Shown: in pieces, positions 1 to 7,218 of the stretch
Layout: the number at the start of each line of letters is the position of its first letter
How positions within the stretch are numbered: position 1 is the first letter of the stretch
Source: JAUUSJ01 sp964439395
GTDB taxonomy: Bacteria; Bacillota; Clostridia; Lachnospirales; Lachnospiraceae
Reading direction: 5' to 3'
NCBI GenBank assembly: GCA_964439395.1
Contig: CAYTNV010000015.1
Coordinates: 13,696-77,695 of the forward strand
Length of the DNA stretch: 64,000 bases
The notes under the pieces: model-generated
Told to the model about the DNA's origin: nothing
Database searches by the model: none
The model's input: the letters and a program-made list of their open reading frames with translations, nothing else
Made by a program: the position numbers and the translations under genes

Positions 1-1
1 A

Positions 2-622
2 AAGAGTGATAATCAGATTAATATTTCTATCGGTCGTCTCTACGGTGCGAGTGGCAGAAAGATTGCGGAAGGCTTAGCTAAAAAGCTTAACTGTAATGTG
101 TATGACAAGGAAATCATCTATATGCTAGGTGAAACACTGGGAATGGAATCTGTGAATATTGAAAATTTGCAAAAATTTCTAGATAGTTATAATGAGAATT
201 TATCAGTTACATTTACTCCGTATGCATACTCAACTGCTGGTGTCGCAAAGGATGTGACAGATATTCGAGTGTTTGAAGAACAGAGTAAGATTATTTTAAA
301 TATTGCAAAACATGCGCCAGGCATATTTTTAGGAAGATGTGCAAATTTTGTGTTGGCAGACCGTCCACATGCGTACTCGTTTTTTATCTATGCGGATGAT
401 GCATACAGAGAGAAAGAAGGAAAAGAGTATTATAAGGGACAGACTTTGGATGAGTTAAAGGAACGCAATGAGCGAAGAAATGAGTATTACCAGAAGTTTA
501 CAGGCATTAGAAGAGATGATCCGCAAAATTACGATATGGTAGTAAATGTTAGTAAGACAGGTGTTGATGGGGCGGTGCAGATGATTCTGAACTATATACG
601 ACAAAAAGAAAGCTGTAAATAA
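2..622 (+). CDS. Cytidylate kinase-like protein (5' end outside window)
   Basis: The reading frame is open from the left edge, so the N-terminus is missing. The visible start reads GRLYGASGRKIAEGLAKKL, the nucleotide-binding loop style of the cytidylate-kinase-like family (phosphoryl transfer to a nucleotide or unknown substrate), followed by a YDKEIIY segment also typical of that family. About 206 residues are present and members are usually near 200-220, so only a few residues should be missing. An ARNxR-like basic stretch near the end (LKERNERRNEYY) matches the family lid helix. It is likely a paralog of Cmk rather than the essential CMP kinase, because the loop is GRLYGASG rather than the Cmk GPxGxGK form. 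A very long hairpin follows 26 bases after the stop. The family call is fairly safe and the substrate is unknown. Confidence 0.75.
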   Translation, partial: KSDNQINISIGRLYGASGRKIAEGLAKKLNCNVYDKEIIYMLGETLGMESVNIENLQKFLDSYNENLSVTFTPYAYSTAGVAKDVTDIRVFEEQSKIILNIAKHAPGIFLGRCANFVLADRPHAYSFFIYADDAYREKEGKEYYKGQTLDELKERNERRNEYYQKFTGIRRDDPQNYDMVVNVSKTGVDGAVQMILNYIRQKESCK

Positions 623-647
623 ATAATAAAAAATTACAAAAAGTATT

Positions 648-742
648 AAAATAGTTTGTAATATAAATATAGGTTTTTTTTGAGGTTTTGAAAATTCCAA
701 TGGCTCAGAAAGAACTTATATTTATGTTACAAACTATTTTTT
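648..742 (+). terminator. Exceptionally long hairpin followed by a T-rich tail
   Basis: Bases 648-684 pair with 704-740 without a single mismatch: 37 pairs, of which four (662/726, 672/716, 676/712, 680/708) are G-U wobbles when read as + strand RNA. The loop is 19 bases (685-703). The 3' arm ends in a run of T (737-742) and more T follows. This could be the intrinsic terminator of the upstream kinase-like gene, but it is much longer than usual terminators, so a small stable RNA or a relic of a small inverted-repeat element is also possible. Confidence 0.6.
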
Positions 743-918
743 ATTTTCTGGTATCTTTTTCATAAAATCTGAGTTATTTTTGTAGTTTTTGAAATAGATA
801 AAGTATGAAAATTGATTTCTTCGTTAAAAAAATAGAATATATTGAAAATACATGGATTCTATTTTATAATGAAAAAATATATGACAATTATAATGAGCAG
901 AAAGGACGGAGAAAGAAA

Positions 919-1407
919 ATGTCAGATCGAAAAATACATGAGATTGAGCCAGTGTTTGACCGAAATTCTGAGATCTTGATTTTGGGTAGTTTTCCTTCGG
1001 TAAAATCAAGGGAGGCTGGATTTTTTTATCATCATCCTCAAAACCGTTTCTGGAAGATTTTATCGGCTTTGACAGGAGATGATTTTTTGACGGATATAGA
1101 AAAGAAAAAGCGTTTACTTTTAAAACATCATATCGCTGTCTGGGATGTAATTGCTTCTTGTAATATTAAAGGTTCTAGCGATAGTAGTATTACAGATGTA
1201 TTGCCAGCAGATATCGGAAAAATTGTGAGAGAGAGTAAGATTACAAAAATTTTTACAAATGGGAATAAGGCGGACAGCCTTTATAAAAAATATATTTATC
1301 CAGATATTAAAATTGAGGCGATAAAGCTTCCGTCTACAAGTCCCGCAAATGCGGCGTATTCTCTGGATAGGTTATTGGAAGAGTGGAGGAAGATAAAAAT
1401 TCAGTAA
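919..1407 (+). CDS. DNA-deoxyinosine (hypoxanthine) glycosylase, UDG superfamily
   Basis: A 162-residue protein of the uracil-DNA-glycosylase fold, closest in appearance to the hypoxanthine-DNA glycosylase group that removes deaminated bases. The motif GSFPSVKSREAGFFYHHPQN near residue 25 resembles the family catalytic and nucleotide-binding segment, and LPSTSPANA near residue 140 resembles the second motif that enters the minor groove. The frame is open from 805, but ATG 919 is preceded by a GGACGGAG ribosome site and the family starts just before this motif, so 919 is chosen. It lies upstream of mutY, another base-excision glycosylase, although 218 bases with a loose inverted repeat separate them. 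The superfamily is secure; the exact base specificity is inferred. Confidence 0.8.
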   Translation: MSDRKIHEIEPVFDRNSEILILGSFPSVKSREAGFFYHHPQNRFWKILSALTGDDFLTDIEKKKRLLLKHHIAVWDVIASCNIKGSSDSSITDVLPADIGKIVRESKITKIFTNGNKADSLYKKYIYPDIKIEAIKLPSTSPANAAYSLDRLLEEWRKIKIQ

Positions 1408-1504
1408 GAAGTATTTTATAAAATAAATATAGAAATGGATGATTCCTTGAGGAATGGAGTTGTTCTTGGTGTCTGAGGTCAAATGGGAATTTGTTGATTT
1501 GAGT

Positions 1505-1550
1505 AAAATATCTCTCGGGTGGAAGGATATCTGTGTAGGAGATATTTTGT
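1505..1550 (+). terminator. Possible weak terminator between the two glycosylase genes
   Basis: AAAATATCTC at 1505-1514 is exactly complementary to GAGATATTTT at 1539-1548, with a 24-base loop, followed by GTTTTC. The large loop and short T stretch make this a weak candidate. Confidence 0.3.
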
Positions 1551-1625
1551 TTTCAATTGAAAATTATATTGGTTTTTGATACAATTTCATTTATTTATAT
1601 ATATAAGTTAAGAGGAGTAGAAGTA

Positions 1626-2732
1626 GTGAGTAAAAAGATAGGTGAGCACAAAACTGGTATAACAAATAAATTAAGTAAAGAAATCGTTCCAGCTCTTTTG
1701 AACTGGTATGAATACAATGCGAGAATTTTACCTTGGCGAAGTGAGCCAACGCCGTATCATGTTTGGATTTCAGAAATTATGCTGCAGCAGACGAGAGTGG
1801 AGGCGGTGAAGCCTTATTATGATAGATTTCTTTGTGAGCTTCCAGATATTGAAGCATTGTCCAAGGTGGAGGATGAAAAACTTATGAAGCTTTGGCAGGG
1901 ACTTGGATATTATAATCGCGCTAGAAATTTAAAGACGGCAGCAATTACAATTATGAATGAATATGACGGCGTGATGCCAAGAGACTATGAGAAAATTTTA
2001 AGCTTGAAGGGAATTGGAGAGTACACTGCGGGAGCAATCTCGTCTATCGCCTATCAGATTCCAGTTCCAGCGGTGGACGGAAATGTACTTAGAGTTATTT
2101 CTAGAGTGGAGGCAAATGACGAGGATATATTAAAGGCTTCGACAAAGAAGCGAGTGAGAGAAGAATTGATAGAAATTATGCCAGAAGATAGAGCAGGCGA
2201 TTTTAATCAAGCCTTGATGGAACTTGGCGCGACCGTTTGTCTGCCAAATGGAAAGCCACTTTGCGAAAACTGTCCTTGGGATACGGTCTGTCAGGCGTAT
2301 AAGCAAGATAGAGTGATGGAGTTTCCAGTAAAACAGCCAAAAAAGAAGCGAAAAATCGAGCAGAGAACTATATTTTTGCTCTATTCAAAAGGTAAAATCG
2401 CAGTTTGCAAGCGGCCAGATACAGGACTTTTGGCAGGTCTTTGGGAGTTCCCAAATGAGATTGGAAAATTAGGAATCGAGGAAGCGAAAGAGAAGTTAGA
2501 GCAGTGGGGAATCAATCAATATGAATTGGAGGAAACCGCAAAGGGAAAACATATTTTTTCACATATAGAATGGCAGATGAGTGGATATTTTGTGGAGATA
2601 GAAGATGGCGATGCGATAGACTGGCGAGAGCTGGAATTTGAGTGGATTTCGGTGGAGGAGATGGAGAGAAGATATGCAATTCCGTCGGCGTATGAGTTGT
2701 TTTTAAGAGAGATTGAGAAGAAGTACAGTTAA
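1626..2732 (+). CDS. mutY: A/G-specific adenine DNA glycosylase
   Basis: MutY removes adenine paired with 8-oxoguanine. The 368-residue protein has the expected order: a helix-hairpin-helix glycosylase core with LPWR, WISEIMLQQTRVE (catalytic Glu) and LKGIGEYTAGAI, an iron-sulphur cysteine set C-X7-C-X2-C-X5-C near residues 205-225, and a C-terminal NUDIX-like domain that reads the oxidised base (GLLAGLWEFPNE). The frame is open from 1557, but those extra residues are AT-rich and unlike the family. GTG 1626 has AGAGGAG eight bases upstream and gives a normal MutY N-terminus, so I chose it. The first cysteine spacing is one residue longer than the E. coli form. The function is secure. Confidence 0.95.
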   Translation: MSKKIGEHKTGITNKLSKEIVPALLNWYEYNARILPWRSEPTPYHVWISEIMLQQTRVEAVKPYYDRFLCELPDIEALSKVEDEKLMKLWQGLGYYNRARNLKTAAITIMNEYDGVMPRDYEKILSLKGIGEYTAGAISSIAYQIPVPAVDGNVLRVISRVEANDEDILKASTKKRVREELIEIMPEDRAGDFNQALMELGATVCLPNGKPLCENCPWDTVCQAYKQDRVMEFPVKQPKKKRKIEQRTIFLLYSKGKIAVCKRPDTGLLAGLWEFPNEIGKLGIEEAKEKLEQWGINQYELEETAKGKHIFSHIEWQMSGYFVEIEDGDAIDWRELEFEWISVEEMERRYAIPSAYELFLREIEKKYS

Positions 2733-2909
2733 GTGTGGAGAGCTTTGAATTATATGTTTTTGGCTCAGTCTTTCGACTATGTCTTGGCCAAACGCTATGA
2801 AAATAATATGCGATAGTTTTAACGAATGATGTATACCTGAAGTCTAGAAAGAACTAGGTTTGAGATATATAGGTATCGTTGTACAATTTAGTAGAAAAGG
2901 ATGAGTTAG

Positions 2910-3677
2910 ATGAAGTTTAGACCATGTATCGATATACACAATGGAAGAGTGAAACAGATTGTCGGTGGAAGCCTGCTAGACGAGGGCAATCAGGCAGAGG
3001 AAAATTTTGTGTCCAAGCAGGACGGCGCTTTTTATGCAAATCTTTATAAAAAAATGGGATTAAAAGGTGGACATGCAATTTTGCTAAACCCTAAGACAAG
3101 CGAATATTATGAGGAGGATGTCAAGCAGGCTTGCCTCGCCTTTGAGGCATTTCCGCAGGGAATTCAAATCGGCGGTGGAATTAACGATGAAAATGCAAAA
3201 TTCTTCTTAGATAAAGGTGCATCACAAGTTATCGTGACATCTTTTGTATTTAAAAACGGAAAAATTGAGTATGAAAATTTGAATAAGCTCGTAGATGCAG
3301 TTGGAAAAGAGAGATTAGTGCTTGATTTAAGCTGCCGTAAGAGAGATGGAGTTTATTATATTGTGACAGACAGGTGGCAGAAATTCACAGATACAGTTTT
3401 GAATACAGAGGTTTTGGAGGAACTTTCTGATTACTGCAGTGAATTTTTGATTCACGCTGTAGATGTAGAGGGAAAAGCCTCTGGGATTGAGGAAGAACTA
3501 GTAAAAATGCTCGGTGACTGGGGAAAGATTCCAATGACATACGCGGGTGGAATTTCTAGCTATGAAGATATTGAGAAAATTCGAGAGCTTGGACAGGAGA
3601 AGATCGATTTTACGATTGGAAGTGCGCTTGATATTTTTGGCGGGAAGTTGGAGCTTGAGAAGGTTTGTGAGTGTTAG
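2910..3677 (+). CDS. hisA: ProFAR isomerase, eukaryotic/His6-like type
   Basis: This enzyme isomerises phosphoribosylformimino-AICAR ribotide in histidine synthesis. The 255-residue TIM barrel starts with RPCIDIHNGRVKQIVGG, with Asp8 as the expected acid/base, and has a second acidic position in LVLDLSCRK (Asp139) plus phosphate loops IQIGGGI and YAGGISS. Wording such as HAILLNPKTSEYYEED and FLIHAVDVEGK fits the eukaryotic-type HisA (yeast His6-like), which also occurs in some Clostridia and Bacteroidetes, rather than the usual bacterial HisA. It stands alone with no other his gene in the window; the preceding 177 bases contain small hairpins but no T-box motif I can recognise. A terminator follows. 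The substrate is inferred from family. Confidence 0.88.
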   Translation: MKFRPCIDIHNGRVKQIVGGSLLDEGNQAEENFVSKQDGAFYANLYKKMGLKGGHAILLNPKTSEYYEEDVKQACLAFEAFPQGIQIGGGINDENAKFFLDKGASQVIVTSFVFKNGKIEYENLNKLVDAVGKERLVLDLSCRKRDGVYYIVTDRWQKFTDTVLNTEVLEELSDYCSEFLIHAVDVEGKASGIEEELVKMLGDWGKIPMTYAGGISSYEDIEKIRELGQEKIDFTIGSALDIFGGKLELEKVCEC

Positions 3678-3773
3678 GGAAATCCTATATTCATAGAGCA
3701 TACCACATTCCATATCCCTACGGGATGAAAACAGTTTCGCTATTTTATAAGATATAGATATATAATAAGGAGA

Positions 3774-3801
3774 GGATATTTTTAAGAAAAAGATATCCTT
3801 T
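3774..3801 (+). terminator. Intrinsic terminator after hisA
   Basis: GGATATTTTT and AAAAAGATATCC form a stem of about 11 pairs with a short A-rich loop, followed by TTTCTTT. It separates hisA from the accessory island that follows. Confidence 0.6.
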
Positions 3802-3934
3802 CTTTGAGTTAACCTTTTTTATTTTACTTCATTTTTGTTGTCTATTTTAGATTCTTGCAAGTCTAATAAAAATATGTTAGTATAATGGATAATTTATAGA
3901 GAAATAGAAAAAGATAGACGGGAAAGGTTTTAAT

Positions 3935-5221
3935 ATGGATAGAGATAATAGACCAAGACATATAAAAACAATTTGTCCAAGATGCGAAAGACATATTTCT
4001 GCGAATAGATTATACTGCATAGAATGTGAGAGAGAATTAGGGCTGATACAAGAATCAGGAAAGAGAAAATTTGCCAATATAAAAATGATTAAAATTTTTA
4101 TGATAGTATTGGTGATAGGACTAGGAATAGGGATTACATATAGTAAATTTAGTGTAAAATTTGGAGAAAATTCAGAAAAATCCGTTTCTGGAAATGACAA
4201 TAATGATAATGTTTTGTCAAAAAACAAGGATATAGTTTCTTCTAAACAAAAAATGATCGTGGGAACGGTTTATGATGCCTATTTATCTTCTATGAAAAAT
4301 GAGGATTTTTATTCTTCTGCCCAATATGCGATTTTGGACATTGATAAGGATGGTACGGAGGAATTATTAGTATATAAGGAGACGGATGCATCATTTTGGG
4401 TTTATACCTATAAGTCTGGAAAGGTAGTTCGGATATTAAATTGTCCAAATGCAGGTTTGGGACATGAGTTTGAATTATATTATTCTGATAAGTATGAGGC
4501 TTTAGTGAGTTATAGTCGTACATCAGACACTCGTGAGGATACTTTTTATACGATAAATGAGGGCAGTTTTGTTTATCTGTTTACTCTTGAATGGAAAGAA
4601 CAAAGGGGAGACAATATTACGAGATATTATGAGTATCAGGATAAGACTTCTTTTGAATCTCTTGGTTCTTATATTATTTCAGGTAAGGATTATGATGATG
4701 AGACAGAAGAAGAAAACAAGCAGACAGTACTCGCAAAATATAACCAATATATGGGAGATTTAAGGATAATTGATTTTTATTTATTGGATGATTATCCAGA
4801 GAGTCAATTGCCGCAGGAGGAAAAAATAGAGGATATTCGAACAGTATATAATAATATCCAAGATAATCTAAAAAATATGGAAACAAAAGAAAATGGAGGA
4901 ATCACTTGCTATATAGATGGAACAGGGGTTAGAAAAATTAGTGCTCCAAAAGGTTCCTATCAAGATGCAAGTCATCCAGCAGTAGAACAGTATAATGCGG
5001 AATATTACTATATAGATAATAAATTAATCTTTGTGTTTGTGTATAGAGGAAAAGAAGAATATCGATTTTATATAGAAGGGGATTCCTGTATTAGATATAT
5101 TGACAAGGATGGAACTATACAAAATTATGAAGAGAAGATGAGAGGAGAAGATATATCGGATATCGGATATTTCTGTAGCTTAGGTCAGATAGAATTACAA
5201 GAGATAATTTATCTTCTATGA
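3935..5221 (+). CDS. Zinc-ribbon, single-pass membrane protein with DxDxDG domain (paralog 1)
   Basis: A 428-residue protein of unknown function. Cys14, 17, 28 and 31 form an N-terminal zinc ribbon of the CPRC...CIEC type. Residues about 52-69 are a membrane segment, which would place the remaining 350 residues outside the cell if the ribbon is cytoplasmic. The outer part carries DIDKDG at 135-140, a calcium-loop-like motif, inside an AQYAILDIDKDGTEELLVY stretch. Nearly the whole outer part aligns with the gene at 9750, so the two are duplicates with a shared domain. A TATAAT hexamer at 3881-3886 may be its promoter. A terminator follows. The topology is inferred; no enzymatic motif is seen. 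Confidence 0.8.
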   Translation: MDRDNRPRHIKTICPRCERHISANRLYCIECERELGLIQESGKRKFANIKMIKIFMIVLVIGLGIGITYSKFSVKFGENSEKSVSGNDNNDNVLSKNKDIVSSKQKMIVGTVYDAYLSSMKNEDFYSSAQYAILDIDKDGTEELLVYKETDASFWVYTYKSGKVVRILNCPNAGLGHEFELYYSDKYEALVSYSRTSDTREDTFYTINEGSFVYLFTLEWKEQRGDNITRYYEYQDKTSFESLGSYIISGKDYDDETEEENKQTVLAKYNQYMGDLRIIDFYLLDDYPESQLPQEEKIEDIRTVYNNIQDNLKNMETKENGGITCYIDGTGVRKISAPKGSYQDASHPAVEQYNAEYYYIDNKLIFVFVYRGKEEYRFYIEGDSCIRYIDKDGTIQNYEEKMRGEDISDIGYFCSLGQIELQEIIYLL

Positions 5222-5262
5222 ACGGATGAGGTTGAAATGGAGACTTTATCCGTTTCTTTTTT
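5221..5262 (+). terminator. Intrinsic terminator
   Basis: AACGGAT at 5221-5227 pairs with ATCCGTT at 5248-5254 and is followed by TCTTTTTT. It closes the first zinc-ribbon gene. Confidence 0.7.
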
Positions 5263-5400
5263 AGGAAAAAAACGTCGAATAGTTTCTAAAAAAGGAAAAA
5301 CAACAGATAAAAAGAGGAAAAATGTTATAATATGAAAACTAACAAAAAAGTTATATGACATAATTCCGAAAAATTATATCAATAATAGGAGGAAAGCGTT

Positions 5401-7191
5401 ATGGAAGATACATATTTCTATATAACAAAGGCGAAAGAAGCAGAAACAATAATAGATTTGGAGAATATTGTCATCAATTCATTAGAAAATGACCAAAAAA
5501 GATGGAAAGAATGGATAAGATGTATTGTGGATAAAAATGGAGGTATTAAAAAGTTTGTAAAACTACTGGGAGAAGATGTGAAAGAATCCACAGTAAAAAA
5601 TTGGATATACAGAGGAAATTATCCAGAGAGAGAAAATGTTATTCGTATAGGTTTTGTATTGGGATATACGCAAAAAGAGATAAATAAATTTTTACAGAGA
5701 AATGGTGGATATGCACCATTGAATGTAAAGGTATTGGAGGATTGTGTTTATATATTTGTATTAGAAAAATTAGGTTTAAGAAGTATAGACGGATACCAAA
5801 AGAGCAGGGAATTAATTGATAAATTCAGTGGAAAATCTAAGTCAGATAATGAGATTGTAGAGAATGATATCGAGGATTCCATTGTAATTTGGAACATTTT
5901 TGAAAATGTAAATGAAATACAGCAACTCGAAGATTTTATTTGTGAAAATGTGGAAGGAATAAGAAAAAGAAATATACGGTTAAAAAAACAGATTGAGAAA
6001 TATTTTCAATTTACGATTGCAGGATATGAGGCACATGGATATCAATATAATTCTATCCACAAATTGCGTACAGAGCAGAATTGGCCAAAAAAAATAGAAG
6101 AAATGTACTCAAAAATAAAAAATTATTCATGGGACGTATCAGTTAGGAATGCAAGAGAAAATTTAATCGCTCTATGTATTTTATTAAATATGGATTTAGA
6201 GATAATGAATGAGACATTAAATATGATAGGAATGGAGTCTTTAGGTGCTAGAAATCGAGTTGAGTCGGTTATTATTCATGTTCTGTCTGAGGCAAAGAGG
6301 AACAATATTATACAGGTAGAAGTATCGGGAGATAGGCAAGAACGGTATGGAGCACAGACGGTATGTTCTATGTTAATTAACACTCTTAAAAAACTTAAAC
6401 TTCAAAATGAGGCAATGGCAAAGAGACTTATAGGAGATTTGGAAGGCTGTGTCAAGAGCATGGAGGAAGCAGAAGGATGGGTATTTTCGAATAGAGAGGA
6501 GGGAATTCTTGTCTTGGAAGATAATACGTTATTCTTTTATTCTCTTGAAGAGAAAGAGAGTGTTATTGTGGGAAGAAAGACAGAGGCCAGGAGAAGAGTG
6601 CAGCCAGATTTGGTTCTGAAATCAACCACAATATCGAACAGACATGGAAGATTTATGAAAAAAGGTACGGAATGGCTTTATACTGATTCGGTAAGCAATA
6701 AAAATGCTACATTGGTAAATGGCAAGATGAAAGATTGGACGGCAGGACCAATCATGTTAAGGAAAAAGAGAGAGGTTGACCTAGGAAGAGAAGAGTATGA
6801 TAATTATGATGTTAATATATTGGGCATAAATGGAAAAGACGGAAAAGTGACTTTAATGATATATATTAGCAGAGATTTTTTCTTTAATAAGTGGTACACG
6901 ATTCCGCTAAATTTCAATATAGATGCTGGGGTTTCAGTTGGGGTTTCAATAGAGGAAAATGATAATTATCATAGAGATGGAGTAAGAATAATATATTGTT
7001 ATGCAGATGAAAAGTATTACCTTGAGAGATATGGAAGCTCTAATACTGTGAATATTAATCAGGAAGATATCTATTTAAGATTAGGAGACAAGATACAAAT
7101 CAAAAATATGGATAAAATTAAATTTTTTAATACAGATAAACTTATTATTTTTACAAAGAAAATGATATTAATAGGGAAGTTTGCATTGTGA
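5401..7191 (+). CDS. FHA-domain protein with repeated HTH-like N-terminal segments
   Basis: A 596-residue cytoplasmic protein. Residues about 388-445 form an FHA domain, which binds phosphothreonine: VIVGRK (391-392 Gly-Arg), TISNRHGRF (Ser/Asn-Arg-His core), then a DSVSNKNATLVNG stretch. The N-terminal part has an XRE-like helix-turn-helix look around residues 45-105 (STVKNWIYRGNYPERENVI) and a second segment near 255-300 (ENLIALCILLNMDLEIMNE) that aligns with the end of the first, so it appears repeated. The last 130 residues hold an unrecognised beta-rich region. It sits directly before a Ser/Thr kinase gene, a natural source of its phospho-ligand. A strong AGGAGG site precedes ATG 5401. 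DNA binding is inferred only. Confidence 0.75.
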   Translation: MEDTYFYITKAKEAETIIDLENIVINSLENDQKRWKEWIRCIVDKNGGIKKFVKLLGEDVKESTVKNWIYRGNYPERENVIRIGFVLGYTQKEINKFLQRNGGYAPLNVKVLEDCVYIFVLEKLGLRSIDGYQKSRELIDKFSGKSKSDNEIVENDIEDSIVIWNIFENVNEIQQLEDFICENVEGIRKRNIRLKKQIEKYFQFTIAGYEAHGYQYNSIHKLRTEQNWPKKIEEMYSKIKNYSWDVSVRNARENLIALCILLNMDLEIMNETLNMIGMESLGARNRVESVIIHVLSEAKRNNIIQVEVSGDRQERYGAQTVCSMLINTLKKLKLQNEAMAKRLIGDLEGCVKSMEEAEGWVFSNREEGILVLEDNTLFFYSLEEKESVIVGRKTEARRRVQPDLVLKSTTISNRHGRFMKKGTEWLYTDSVSNKNATLVNGKMKDWTAGPIMLRKKREVDLGREEYDNYDVNILGINGKDGKVTLMIYISRDFFFNKWYTIPLNFNIDAGVSVGVSIEENDNYHRDGVRIIYCYADEKYYLERYGSSNTVNINQEDIYLRLGDKIQIKNMDKIKFFNTDKLIIFTKKMILIGKFAL

Positions 7192-7218
7192 AAAAAGGAG
7201 AAGAGTCAGTAAGAATAT

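Noticed and set aside
455..700. Minus-strand 81-residue frame
   Set aside because: It is a shadow of the kinase-like gene and the long hairpin; there is no ribosome site or protein-like composition.
2757..2801. Hairpin AGTC/GACT within GTTTTTGGC/GCCAAAC after mutY as a terminator
   Set aside because: There is no T tract after it and the stem is bulged.
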